From contig NC_068348.1 of assembly GCF_014633365.1 (NCBI RefSeq), positions 13,224,311 through 13,288,310 of the forward strand: a stretch of DNA of 64,000 nt. Direction: 5' to 3'. Under the pieces are notes generated by a model, which was not told the origin of the DNA, did not search any database, and worked only from the letters and a program-made list of their open reading frames with translations. Origin of the DNA: Diospyros lotus. Lineage: Eukaryota; Streptophyta; Magnoliopsida; Ericales; Ebenaceae. Shown in pieces: positions 21,383 to 33,009 of this stretch. The first letter of the stretch is position 1. Every line of letters starts with the position of its first letter. A program made the position numbers and the translations under genes.

Positions 21383-22633
21383 GTACATAGTATACCTATA
21401 CAAAATAATTTCAATAAAAAACCAGTGTTACTTCTAAAGCTTCATAATATAGTAAAAATAAAATTTAAGTAACCTTGAAGAAAAGAATCAAGACATAAAA
21501 TAAGCAAAATATTATTCTTGAAAGAGTTAGGCTTCATATTATTCTTGAAAGAGTACCCCAAAAAACCACACACAAAACCATAGCCAAATAAAATCACTAA
21601 TAGCATTATCAATTTTGCCAACAGCTTTTGCATAATAATAATAAAGGTTAATTACCAAAACAAAAACCTAAGTTTTAAAAATTTGTCAATACTTTCTGGT
21701 TCTTCATCAATTTGAGGCCTTCCACTTGATCTTTGATGCCAAAATGTGACATAAAATCTAGAAAAATTCTATTTCCAAACAATTGACAAAAGTATTAAAA
21801 TTACCAGGAAGTGAAATATAGGAGTTCTCTTGCACTATTCTTAGAAAATCTCTCAGATCTTGTTATGAGTCTGGAAAATGCAACTGAAGATATATAAGAA
21901 AAATAATATTTTCTTAAAATTTTATATAAAATTTCATGAGTTTCACCCTCCCCCTACTCCCTCACTCTCTAAGCAAGCCAAAACTAAGAAAATAGGTATA
22001 TAAACTGCCTAGAGCCCAATGAATATATCATCAATTACTAATATCTAATGATCTTTATATAACTACACTTTTTCACAAGACACTCAAAGAAATAAATGAT
22101 AAAACCATGCTCGAGTGGGAAAAAATAAATCTAGATATTAACACCACAAAGAACATCAATCATATTAGGAAGCCCTCAGATCCCAAACTCCTTTGATCAA
22201 ATCATCAATGATGTATCCCCATCAATCATCAAATGCCACTACCAGTAAACATCTCCAATGTATATACCCATGAAAATGCTATTTGCTAGTATACTACAAT
22301 AGACACATCCAAGGCACTGTTATTGTGTGTGTGTGTGAAAGAAATACCCATAGAAGTAGAGGCAAGTGTTGACAACTAAGGGCTTGTTAAGCTTGGTTGT
22401 GTCGTGTTGTCCATTGAAACGCTCAATAAATAAAGATTTCCATCATCGGGTAAACATATCAAGATATATAGTAGAATCATGCTTAACTTGTATATGAACA
22501 TAACTTTAAAGGAGAACAAGATAGATCATAGAGAGAAATTTCTTGGTGGTGATCAGAGCGACAAATCAGCATTTGAATGGTGAAACAGGCAAGGAAACAA
22601 CTGGGGCTAGAAAAGGCTATGATTTCAAATAAA
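21383..22633. repeat. R1 tandem repeat copy 1, right part
   Basis: Continues R1 after C5. Relative to copy 2 it lacks about 550 bp: near 21495 the AAAATAAGCAAAATATTATTC junction joins parts that lie far apart in copy 2. Contains TTCCACTTGATCTTTGATG, a short (TG)n run at 22325 and TCATCGGGTAAACATATC, all shared with copies 2 and 3. Confidence 0.8.
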
Positions 22634-24303
22634 TGTTCCCTGCTTTGTTTAAAACACTATTGGTATGGATTAAGTTCCTATTTGGTATAACAATATCACA
22701 CTAAACAAGAATTGATAGGTAGTACACTAAAGCTTAAGCAAGGAAACCCCTATTCTAATCCTCAAGCAAAGTAGCAATACAAGTACACAACGTAGCTAAA
22801 CAAAATAATCGCAAAACAAAAACCACTGTTACTTCTAAAGCTTCATACTTTAAACACCTCCATGTAAAAATAAAATTTAAGTAACCTTAAAGAAAAGAAT
22901 CAAAACAAAATTTACAAATTAAAATCAACTGACAAGAGTTAGCTTATCAAAGATCCATGGAAATGTTGTAAAGCAAAAGGAATAATGACTAATTTATCAC
23001 CCAAAAAATATAAAGGTCAAGCAATACAACAAATTGGAACACATTTAAAGATATTAAAATATAGACAAGCCCATAAATCTCAGTGCATCTTTTTCCTATC
23101 TTTCAATAATGCTTGTTCTTTTCTGTAGCTATGGACTTCGAAGAAAACTATGGTAGTTTTCAGCCCTCTCAGAAAAAAAAGGACATAAAGTGTATTTTTT
23201 CACATTTATAAAATAAGAACCATAAGACAAGATAAGCAAAATATGGTAGTATTAGCTCGCTGACATGAATAAAACCATTGGAATGCTTAAAAAAGACAAC
23301 CCAATTTTTTTAACATGACATAAGACTGACATCTCTTCTCTTGATTAAGCATACTGCAAATGAAAGAGATCCAATTGATAAATTTTAAATCATGATCTTA
23401 GATTGACACAACACTCTGCAAAAAAAAAAGTTAAGCTTCATATTATTCACGAAAGAGTATCCAAAAAAAACCACACAAAACAACTTTGTCAACAGCTTTT
23501 GCATGATAATAATAAGGGTTAATTACTGAAACAAAAACTTGAGTTTAAATAGTTTTGTCAATACATTCTTGTTGTACAAGAATGTGATGCCTTCTAACTT
23601 GATCTTTAATGTCAAAATCTGACATAAAAAGTAAAAAAAATATATTTCCAAACAAATGACACTAGTATTAAAATTACCAGGTACCAACAAGTGAAAATAA
23701 GAGTTCTCATACATAGTCTTTACAAAATCTCTCTTATCCTTTTATGAGACTATGGATAATGCAACCGCAAATATATAAGAAAAATAATATTTTCTTAAAA
23801 TATTATATAAAAGTTTCATATGGGTTTCAGCCTCCCCTCCTCCCTCACTCTGAGTAGGCAAAAAAAAAAAAAAAAATAGGTATATAACCAGAGCCCAAAG
23901 CATATATCATCAATTACTAATACCCAATGTTTTTTTATATAACTACATTTTTTACACACTATTAGTGTGTGTGTGTGTGTGTGTGTGTCACAAAAAGAGA
24001 GAAAGAAAAAGAGAAGCTAGCCATAGAAGTAAAAGCAAGTGTGATGACTAAAAACCTATTTGCCTTAGTTGTGTCGTGTTGTCTATTGAACCGCTCAAAA
24101 ATAAAGATTTCTATCATCGGGCAAACATATCAAGATATACACAAGAGTCCAACTTAACACGTATATGAATATAACTTTAAAGGAGTACGAAATAGATCAT
24201 ACAAAGCAATTGCTTGGAGGTTATCGGATTGACAAATCAGCATTTCAACAACAAAATAGGCAAGGACACAATCGGGGCCAGAGAAGACGGTGATTATAAA
24301 TAA
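22634..24303. repeat. R1 tandem repeat copy 2
   Basis: Complete unit of about 1.67 kb, uninterrupted by other elements. Marker blocks in order: CTTGCTTTGTTTAAAAC, AAGAATTGATAGGTAGTACA, AGATCCATGGAAATGTTGTAAAG, CATCTTTTTCCTATCTTTC, TAACATGACATAAGACTGAC, CATCAATTACTAATACCC, a (TG)12 microsatellite at 23965-23988, TCATCGGGCAAACATATC. No ORF of note. Confidence 0.85.
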
Positions 24304-25826
24304 CCCTTCCTTGCTTTGTTCAAAACATTGTCGGTAAGGATTAAGTGCTTGTTTGGTATAACAATATCACACTAAACAAGAATTGATAGGTAGAACTCTA
24401 AAGCTTAAGCAAGGAAACCCCTATTCTAATCCTCAAGAAAAGTAGTGATATGAGTACATAGTGTAGCTATACGAAAAAATTGCAATAAGAATACCAATGT
24501 CACTTCTAATGTTTCTTAGGTTCTTACTTTAAACACCTACAACTAAAAATAAAATTTAAGTAACCTTGAAGAAAACAATCAGGACATAATCTACAAATTA
24601 AAATCAACTGACAAAAGCTAGCATATCAAAGATCCATGGAAATGTTGTAAAGCAAAAGGAATAATGACTGATTTTTCACAAAAGAATAAAAAGGTTAAGT
24701 AATACAACAAAATGTAACAAATTTAATGGTATTGAAATATAGACAAGGCCACAAATCCCAGTGCATCTTTTTCCTATCTTTCAAAACTAGTTGTTCTTTT
24801 GTGTAGTAGTGGAGTTGGAAGAAAACTGTGGTAGTTTTCAGGCCTACGAGAAAAAAGGACACAAAGTGCATTTATTCGCATTTATAAACAAAAAGCATTA
24901 GAATGCTTAAAAAGATAACATAATTTTTTTAACATGACATAAGATTGGCATCTCTTCTCTTGAATAAGCATACTGCAAATGAAAGGGTGATATCCAATTA
25001 AAATTTTTTAAATCATTGTCAAAAAAAAAAAAATTAAGCTTGATATTATTCATGAAAGAATGCCTAGAGAAAAAACAAAAAGCTCGGAACCACATCTAAT
25101 TAAAATCACTAACAGCATTATCAATTTTATCAATAACTTTCAAATGATAATAATAAGGTCTAATTATCAAAACAAAACCATGAGCTTTAACAGTTTTGTC
25201 AGTACTTTTTTGCTGTAAATAATGTGAGGCCTTCCACTTGATCCTTGATGTCAAAATCTGACATTAAACGCAGAAAAATTCTATTTTCGAACAAATGACA
25301 CAAGTTCTATAACTACCATGTGCCAGCAAGTGAAATATAGGAGTTCTCATACATCCTGTTATGAGTCTTATGGAAAATGCAATCGCAGATATACAAGAAA
25401 AACAATATGTTCTTAAAATTTTATATACAAATTTCATATGGGTTTCAGCCTCCCCCTTCCTATCTCAATCTCAACAGGCCAAAACTTAGAAAATAGGTAT
25501 ACAAACTACCAAGAGCCCAATGCATATATATTCAGTCACTAATATCCAATGTTCTTTATAGAACAAACACTTTTTCACAAGACACTCACATATATTAATG
25601 ATAAAATAATGAATCTTGAGTGAGAAAAAACAAATCTAAATATTACCACAACAAAGAACATCAATCATATTCGGATGCCCTTAGATCCCAAATCTCTTTG
25701 ATCAAATCATCAATGATTTATCCCCATAAGTCATCAAATGCCTCTACCAATAAACATCTCCAATGTATATACGCATGAAAATGCTATTTGCTTGTATACT
25801 ACAATAAACACAACCAAGGAATTGTT

Positions 25827-25870
<44 letters not shown>

Positions 25871-26028
25871 GGAGAAAGATGGTAGCCATAGAAGTAGGGG
25901 AAAGTGTTGATGACTAAGGCCGTATTTGGCTATGTTGTCTGTGGGACCGCTTAATAAATGAAAATTTCCATCATCGGGCAAACATATCAAGACATATACT
26001 AGATTCAAGCTTAACTTGTATATGAACA
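24304..26028. repeat. R1 tandem repeat copy 3, left part
   Basis: Same block order as copy 2; the microsatellite is (TG)n followed by (GA)n at about 25829-25871. It is cut by C6 after target GAACA (26024-26028) and resumes at 28874. Confidence 0.85.
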
Positions 26029-26305
26029 TATTAAAGCACAAGATATTTGTGTATGGTAATATGTATATTGCAGTAGATAGTATGAGAATCATTAGATTAA
26101 TTCTTTCCTAAAGCTAAGAAGTTTCGTAAGTCAGACTTAGGAAACTTCCCCAATAATGGGTATATGTATCTTATATTTTTTCTTGCCTATTCTGTAGTTT
26201 CTTGTAAATGGTAGGTTTCTATATGTGGATCCTCTTTTTCTCTATAAGAGGACCTTCTCGTGTACACTATGAATTATTGGAATTGATTATTCAATTCTCT
26301 TCTAC
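26029..26305 (+). repeat. C6 5' LTR
   Basis: Starts TATT instead of TGTT, as does the 3' LTR, and carries an extra roughly 39-bp segment (AAAGCACAAGATATTTGTG...) after the first four bases that the 3' LTR lacks. The rest (AGTAGATAGTATGAGAATC ... CTTCTACA) matches 28640-28873 with scattered differences. Confidence 0.85.
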
Positions 26306-26317
26306 ATGGTATATGAG
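26306..26317 (+). other. C6 primer-binding site, degenerate
   Basis: TGGTATATGAGC, changed at two positions from TGGTATCAGAGC. Position directly after the LTR supports the call. Confidence 0.75.
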
Positions 26318-26539
26318 CCAAAGATTATATCCTGATCCTCCTTGAACCCTAGTGTGCCTTCTTTGCACGGTTTCTTTTGCTATTTTTTTCTCTTTCAAAA
26401 ATTCAATTAAGGGTGACTGCATCTGCACTGCACATCATTTTTATATCTTGATAATGATCAAGCTCTACTGATACAATTCCTAACCTCATTTTTCGTTCCC
26501 TCTCCTTAGCATCTTTCTTTACCTAATTCCTCTCCTCAA

Positions 26540-27616
26540 AATGAAAGCTACAATGAACAAGTTGATCTGAGGCTGCCATCCCCGATGAGATTTAAAGGCT
26601 CTCCTTATGTATTTAATAGAAAATGGCCTGGTGATATACCTCAGCCAGCCTCACCATCAGCTCCTGACCCTGGACTAGACTTAACACCTCAAGTGGATGC
26701 CATTCTTGTAATACATACCCTTGAACTTACTGATCTAGACCTACCCATTGCAGTAAGGAAATGGGTCAGAACTTGCACCAAACACCCGCTAGCCAATTAC
26801 CTATCTTACCATTGCCTTTCCCATGACCATAAAAGTTTCCTTACATCCTTGGATACTATTATTATTCCAAAAATCATGGAAGAGGCTCTAAAAGATCCAA
26901 AATGGAAAGAGGTTATGTTGGAGGAGATGGAAGCCTTAAAAAAAAAATGAAACATGAGAATTAGTGACTGGACCTAAGGGAGTCAAATCAATGGGTTGCA
27001 AGTGGATCTTCCATCTAAAATATAAGGCTAATGGCACTCTAGAGAGGTATACAAGGCGCGGCTGGTCGCCAAGGGCTATACTCAATCCTATAGCATAGAC
27101 TCTCTTGAGACCTTTGCCCCCGTGGCAAAGATGACAATAGTTCGCTTCCTTATACCCCTAGCTGCTATGTTTGGGTGGCAGTTGCAACAACTAGACGTCA
27201 AAAATGCCTTCTTACATGGAGATTTGGAGGAGGAGGTCTTCATGGAGTTACCTCCAGGATTGTAGCAAGGAGGAGCAGGGAAAATCTGCATGTTCAAGAA
27301 GGCTTTGTATGGACTCAAGCAGTCCTCTCGAGCCTGGTTTGGCCGGTTCTCTAAGGTTATGAAATCTATAGGGTATACCATCAAAGTGGAGGGGATCGTA
27401 CCCTTTTCATCTAACACTTGGGAAAGAAGGTAATGACCCTACTAGTTTATGTTGATATTGTGGTGACAGGAAATAATGAAGAAGAACAACACCTGCTCAA
27501 GGAGAATTTAACCAAGGAATTTGATATTAAGGACCTTGATATGCTGAAATATTTTTTGGGCATTGAAGTAGCATACTCTAAAGCAGGGATTTTCTTGTCT
27601 CAATGTAAGTATGTAC
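26540..27616 (+). pseudogene. C6 linker and reverse transcriptase
   Basis: Linker frame 26585-26950 with DLDLPIAVRKWVRTCTKHPL and PKWKEVMLEEMEALKKK, stop, then RT pieces: [19 protein letters not shown] (about 26998), [18 protein letters not shown] and LYGLKQS-like segments in shifted frames, and LLVYVDIVVTGN at 27436-27471. The catalytic YVDD box has lost one Asp codon. YFLGIEVAYSKAGIFLSQ ends at the nested solo LTR. Several stops and shifts around 27060-27417. Confidence 0.85.
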
Positions 27617-27850
27617 TGTGGAAGAGTAGTTTCTATTGCTTCTTGTATTTGTTTCTTATTTAAATTCTGTTATTTGTTAAATCATATTGTTTTCTGTTAG
27701 GCAGTTGCATTTGTCTTTCATTTTGTATATAAGGACATTCTAAGTCTTTTCTTATCAGCGATTGTAAATTTTTGTTTTCATAATATCAATTTGCTCGAGG
27801 TATTTTTCATCTTGGTTTTTCTTGTGTTTGATCCTGAAGCTCTCGCTTCA
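27617..27850. mobile_element. Solo LTR nested in C6
   Basis: 234 bp, TGTGGAAGAGTAG...CTCTCGCTTCA, flanked by target duplication TGTAC (27612-27616 and 27851-27855). If it is skipped, the C6 frame runs on directly from SQCKYV into DLLAEIGLLG. A solo LTR arises by recombination between the two LTRs of a full element. No full-length relative is in the window. Confidence 0.88.
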
Positions 27851-28636
27851 TGTACATGATTTACTAGCTGAAATAGGTCTGCTAGGGGGAAAGGGTGCTA
27901 GCACACCAATGAATCCAAACAGTAAGTTGCAGGAGAATTATACCGGAAAAGAAGTGGATAAGGGAAAATTTCGAAGGTTAGTAAGGAGATTAATATACCT
28001 CTCTCACATTAAGCCTGACATAACCTTTGCTATCAACCTAGTAAGTCAATTCATGGACAGTCCCAGAAAAGAACACATGCATGTTGTGTAAAGGATCCTT
28101 AACTATCTAAAGGCTACACCAGGAAAAGGTATTATCTTTATTCCAAGGACTGATTTATAGCTTCATGGATATACAAATGCTAATTATGGAGAATCCCTTG
28201 TTGATCGGAGATCCACAATAGATTATTATGTATTCTTAGAATGTAACTTGGTGTCTTGGAGAAGCCAGGAGTAGTGGCTTGATCAAGTATTGAGGTAGAA
28301 TTCAAGACTATGGCCCTTGGGTTGTGTGAGCTCTTATGGCTAAAAATCATCCTAGAAACTTGAAGGTACAAGTGCAAAGACCTATTGATCTATTGTGTGA
28401 CAATCAATCAGCTCTTAGGTATTATCCAAAATCCTGTTCAACATGATAGAACCAAGCATATAGAGATTGACAGCCATTTCATCAAGAAAAAGTTGGATTC
28501 AAGCCTTATTCAGCTGTCCTATGAGCCATCCAAACAGTAAGTGGCCGATATTTCTACTAAAGGCTTGGCAATCAACCAAACGAGGATATAATTAACAAGC
28601 TAGGAATGATCGACATTCATTCACCAGCTTGAGGGA
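27851..28636 (+). pseudogene. C6 RT end and RNase H
   Basis: EIGLLGGKGASTPMNPN, RRLVRRLIYLSHIKPDITFAINLVSQFMDS (to 28091), then broken RNase H in several frames: DRRSTIDYYVFLECNLVSW, CDNQSALR, HDRTKHIEIDSHFI, and the terminal LGMIDIHSPA. Stops at 28089 and several later points. Confidence 0.85.
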
Positions 28637-28639
28637 GAG

Positions 28640-28873
28640 TATTGTAGTAGATAGTATGAGAATCATTAGCTTGATTCTTTCCTAAAACTAGGATAAGAAG
28701 TTACTTAGGAAACTTCCCTAATAGTGTCTATACGTATCTTATATTTTTCTTGCCTATGTTATAGTTTCTTGTAAATGGTAGGTTTTTATATGTGGATCCT
28801 CTTCTTCTCTATAAGAGGACCTTCCTGTTTACACTATGGATTGTTGGAATAGATTATTCAGTTCTCTTCTACA
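28640..28873 (+). repeat. C6 3' LTR
   Basis: 234 bp, TATTGTAGTAGATAG...CTTCTACA, preceded by the purine tract TTGAGGGAGAG and followed by target duplication GAACA. Confidence 0.88.
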
Positions 28874-29012
28874 GAACATAACTTTAAAGGAGTACAGGAT
28901 AGATCATATAGAGCAATTGCTAGGCGGTAATTAGACTGACAAAACATCATTTCAATGGCAGAAGAGGCAAGGGAACAACTGGGGTTAGAGAAGGCAATGA
29001 TTTTAAGTAGTC
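28874..29012. repeat. R1 tandem repeat copy 3, right part
   Basis: Resumes R1 after C6 with GAACATAACTTTAAAGGAG, as at 22495 and 24165. Confidence 0.8.
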
Positions 29013-29671
29013 GTTCCTTGCTTTGTTCAAATCAATGTTGGTAAGGATTAAGTGTCTGTTTGGTATAACAATATCAAAGTAAACAATTGATAGATAGTAC
29101 ACTAAAGCTTAAGCATGGAAAACACTATTCGAATCCTCAAGCAAACTAGTGATAGTACTACATGGTGTAGCTATACAAAATAATTGCAATAATAAAACCA
29201 GTGTTAACTTCTAAAGCTTCATACTCGAGACACCTGCAAGTAAAAATAACAGTTAAGTAACCTTGAAGAAAAGAAACAGGATAATCTACAAATTAAAATC
29301 AACTGACAAGTGCTAGCATATGAAAATTTCCATGGAAGTGCTGCAAAGCAAAAGAAATAATTGTTGATTTTTCACAAAAAGAATAAAAAAGTCAAGCAAT
29401 ACAACAAATTGGAACAAATTTAATGATATTGAATTATAGACAAGGCCACAAATCCCAATGCATCTTTTTCCTATCTTTCAATACTGCTTGTTCTTTTGTG
29501 TAGTTAACGAGTCAAAAGAAAACTACAGCAGTTTTCAACCCTCTGGGAAAAAAAAAAGACATAACGTGCATTTATTCACATTTACAAACTAAAATAAGAA
29601 CTGTATGACAAGCCAAGCAAAATATGGTAGTACTAGTTTGTTGACATGAATAAAAACCATTAGAAAGCTTA
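29013..29671. repeat. R1 tandem repeat copy 4, partial
   Basis: Starts TTCCTTGCTTTGTTC and follows copies 2 and 3 up to CATGAATAAAAACCATTAG, then breaks off at the C7 LTR. The rest of the unit is not found on the far side of C7. Confidence 0.8.
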
Positions 29672-29676
29672 GAGGT

Positions 29677-30142
29677 TGTTTCTGAAGTAGAGATAAAGTA
29701 AGATTGTACAGAGAAACAATTTTTGGAAGATTGATTTTCTGAGGCTGATCATTTTAAGAGGCGGAATTCTAAAGCTAAAGAATCTAAGGTAGCGCAAAGG
29801 CAAATTGCAAAGCTGTCTAAATCTTGTCTCAAGAAGAATTCTCTAGTTTCAACTAAGTTTGTAAAACTCAAACTTGTTAATTGATTCAATGAATAGACAT
29901 CTATTTATACAAGTTCTAAGCTATCTAATCCTAATATTTAGGAGATAATATACAGCAATAAGATAAACTATAATAGAACTTTAAGCAATAAACAATAAAA
30001 GATAATAATCAAATCTACTCCTATTATTTCTCCTGATTTCTAGGAGTTTCAATCTTCAAACTCTCTGCTTATCTTTCCAGCACTTTAGCAGTCTTCTTTA
30101 TCTCTTTGTAACACTCCTATTCCACTTAGGACTTTCCAACAC
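29677..30142 (-). repeat. C7 3' LTR
   Basis: On the minus strand it starts TGTTGGAAAGTCC after the purine tract AGCTTGAGGGGGGG. The first 285 bp match the 5' LTR (44397-44681). The remaining 180 bp, to about 29677, have no counterpart there. The left edge is therefore approximate. Confidence 0.7.
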
Positions 30143-30148
30143 CCCCCC

Positions 30149-31800
30149 TCAAGCTAAGGAATAGATATCTCTCATTCCTAACTTGTTAATGAGAGTCTCA
30201 AAACTTGATCTTGTCATGGATTTGGTGAGCACATCTACTTCTTGTTCTGCTGTAGGAATATATGTCAATTTGATGTCTCCTTCTTCAATTTCCCGTTTAA
30301 TGAAACTTCGATCAATCCTGACATGTTTCATTCTATCATATTGTACTGGATTATTAGCAATACATATAGCTGATTTACTATCACTGTAAAGCTTTGTTGG
30401 CTTTGTTAGAGGTAGTTGTAGATCCTCTATTAATCTTACTAACCAGATTAGCTCACAAATTCCTTGGGCAATGGCCCTGAATTCTGCCTTAGCATTGCTT
30501 CTTGCCACTACAGATTGTTTTTTGCTTTTCCATGTGACTAGGTTGCCCCCCAATTTTGTGCAAAAACCTGATGTAGACTGGCTGTCCATCACTGATCCTA
30601 CCCAATCTGCATCAGAATATCCTTCAGCCCCTCTTTCATTACTCTTACTCTTTTGAAACAATAATCCCTTACCTGGTGTTCCTTTCAAGTACCTCAAAAT
30701 GTGGTATATAGCTACCATATGTTGTTGTGTTGGAGCATGCATAAATTGGCTTATGATGCTCATAGAATAAGCTATGCCTGGACGAGTTAAAGACAAATAG
30801 ATTAGTCTTCCAACTAGTCTTTGATACCTTTCCTTATCCACCTGAGGATCATTATCTTTTCACATATTTCCAATTTCTTTCTAGAGGAGTGTATCTTGGT
30901 TTGCATCCAATCATTCCTGTATCTCTTAGAAGATCAAGAGTATATTTTCTTTGAGATATTATCATACCTTCTTTACTCCTTGCAATTTCCATCCCCAAAA
31001 AATACTTCATTGTTCCCAAGTCTTTTAGCACAAATTCTACCTTTAGCTTCTATTTTAGGGCTGCAATTTCTTGAACATCATCCCTTGTAACAATTATATC
31101 ATCTACATACACAATCAAAATGCATCTTTTTCCATTGGTATGTTTAATAAATAAGGTGTGGTCAGCCTTCCCTTGTGTGTAACCAAATTGAGTCAAAGTA
31201 GAGCTAAATTTCTTAAACCATGCTCTAGGAGATTGCTTTAAACCAAAAAGAGATTTATGAAGCTTACATACCTTGCCAATCCTCTATTCTTTCTCAAACC
31301 CGGGTGGAATTTTCATATACACTTCTTCTTCTAATTCTCCATTTAGAAATGCATTCTTGATATCAAATTGAAATAGCTCCCAATCTAAATTCACAGCAAT
31401 AGACAATAATACTCTAATGGAGTTTAATTTAGCAACTGGAGCAAAGGTTTCTTCATAATCTATTCCATAGGTTTGAGAGTAACCTTAGGCAACAAGCCTA
31501 GCCTTATATCTGTCCACACTTCCATTTGAGTTGTATTTAACTGTAAACACCCATTTGCAGCCAATGATCTTCTTATTTTTTGGAGTATCAACCACTTCCC
31601 ATGTGTGATTGCCTTTGAGTGCCCTTATTTCTTCCATCACTGCCTCCTTCCATTTAGAATCAGCTAGGGCTTCTTGGATGTTTTGAGGTATACTCACTCC
31701 ATCCAAAGTAGTAATGAAGGTCCTAAATTTAGGAGATAACCTGGAATATGTCAAGTGATTGGAGATTGGATGTTTCACACATTATCTGATGCCCTTTCTT
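30149..31800 (-). pseudogene. C7 reverse transcriptase and RNase H
   Basis: On the minus strand: RT starts near 31780 (EALADSKWKEAVMEEIRAL, GCKWVFTVKYNSNGSVDRYKA), a stop near 31484, then [50 protein letters not shown], and the catalytic YVDDIIV at about 31100. Connection block YFLGMEIARSKEGM. RNase H (30149-30841) is intact in frame: RLVGRLIYLSLTRPGIAYS, YSDADWVGSVMDSQSTSGF, WKSKKQSVVARSNAKAEF, SDSKSAICIANNPVQYDR, ending LGMRDIYSLA-stop. Stops and shifts around 30840-30900 and 31290. Confidence 0.88.
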
Positions 31801-31910
31801 ATAGCAATAGGAAGATCTAACTCACTGTTAGCAGCATTATTTTCTCCCTCAATTGCTAGACCTTCCCTCGATTCTAATAATTGGCTGAGTTGAGGAGTTG
31901 AACTTTTACC

Positions 31911-33009
31911 TCACCTTGAGTAGACTTTTATTGGTTTTTCCATGTTCAAGTCTCCTGCTATATCAGTTTCCATAGGTCTAGCTGGGTTTAGAGATTCATA
32001 AGAGGGAGGAAGGCTCGGACAGTGAGGCTCAAATGAGGCTGGCTGAGGACAATCAGCAGCAGTTGTTGGATTTGAATCATTATCAAGAATGGGTTGAAAG
32101 ACTGGAAATAAAATGGGCATAGGAATAGTAGGATCCCAATGGTTGTCCTTCATTTGAGGTGTGGTATTTGAGTAGTATAACTCATTCTCCACAAAGGTTA
32201 CATCACATGAGATAATAACTTTTTTGTGATGTTGGACAAAAGCACTTATAACCCTTTTGAGTAAGAGGATACCCAATGAATATACACTTTAAGGCTCTTG
32301 GTTCAAGTTTATGACGATTTGGACTGGTTTGGTAGACATATACTACACATCCAAATACTTTGGGAGGAAGATTGCTTAGAATCCGAACATGAGGAAAAAT
32401 AGATGTAAGGTTGTGCAAGGGGGTTTGGTATTTTAGGACTTTGGAAGGCAACCTATTGATGAGATAAGCGGTTGTTAAGACTGCCTCCCCCTAATATCTA
32501 TTTAGAATGGAACTTGTAAACATAAGGGATCTAGCCACTTCAAGTAGGTGTCAATTTTTTCTTTCAGCTATTCCATTTTGTTGAGGGGTGTAAGGACAAG
32601 TACTTTGGTGAAAGATCCCATTGGTAGTTAGATATTGGGTGAATGGATAAGAAAAGAATTCTCGGCCATTGTTAGTCCTAAGAATGCAAATAGAGGACAG
32701 AAAAACATTCAAAATAAGTTTATGGAAAATCTGAAAAATAGCACATGCCTCGGATTGTTCTTTCATTAGGTATACCCAGCATAATCTTGTATGGTCATCA
32801 ATGAAGGTTATAAACCATCTTGCACCATTTAAGTTTGGAATTCTAGCTGGGCCCCATATCACACTATGAATCAAATGAAATGGTTTTGATGGAGTATATG
32901 GGTTTGGTTGGTAAGTGCTATGAGTTTGTTTGGCAAGAATGCAATGATCACACTTGAGTACCAAATTTTCTTTATTGATAAATAAATTGGGGTACAAGCG
33001 TTTCAAATA
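31911..33009 (-). pseudogene. C7 integrase and linker
   Basis: On the minus strand: zinc finger RRLGHPSFPYLKRL...CDHCILAK (HHCC), then the core. The first catalytic Asp lies in HSVIWGP, where Val replaces Asp. The second is in LRTNNGREF, where Asn replaces Asp. The Glu in NGIAERKN is kept. So two of three DDE residues are lost. Then a stop after ERKN (about 32551), EAVLTTAYLINRLP, the LEPRALKCIFIGYPLTQKGYKC block and a Pro-rich linker ending at about 31911. Confidence 0.87.

Larger units (their letters stand above)
26029..28873 (+). mobile_element. C6: Copia deletion derivative without gag, protease or integrase
   Basis: 2845 bp including a nested 234-bp solo LTR. LTRs are 26029-26305 and 28640-28873, ending TACA; target duplication GAACA at 26024-26028 and 28874-28878. 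The interior begins directly with the linker before reverse transcriptase, so gag, protease and integrase are gone, yet both ends and the target duplication are intact. Either it was deleted after insertion or it moved in trans as a short copy. It sits in R1 copy 3. Confidence 0.9.

Noticed and set aside
25799..26092. 97-codon minus-strand frame with Thr-His repeats
   Set aside because: Translation of the (TG)n/(GA)n microsatellite of R1 copy 3.
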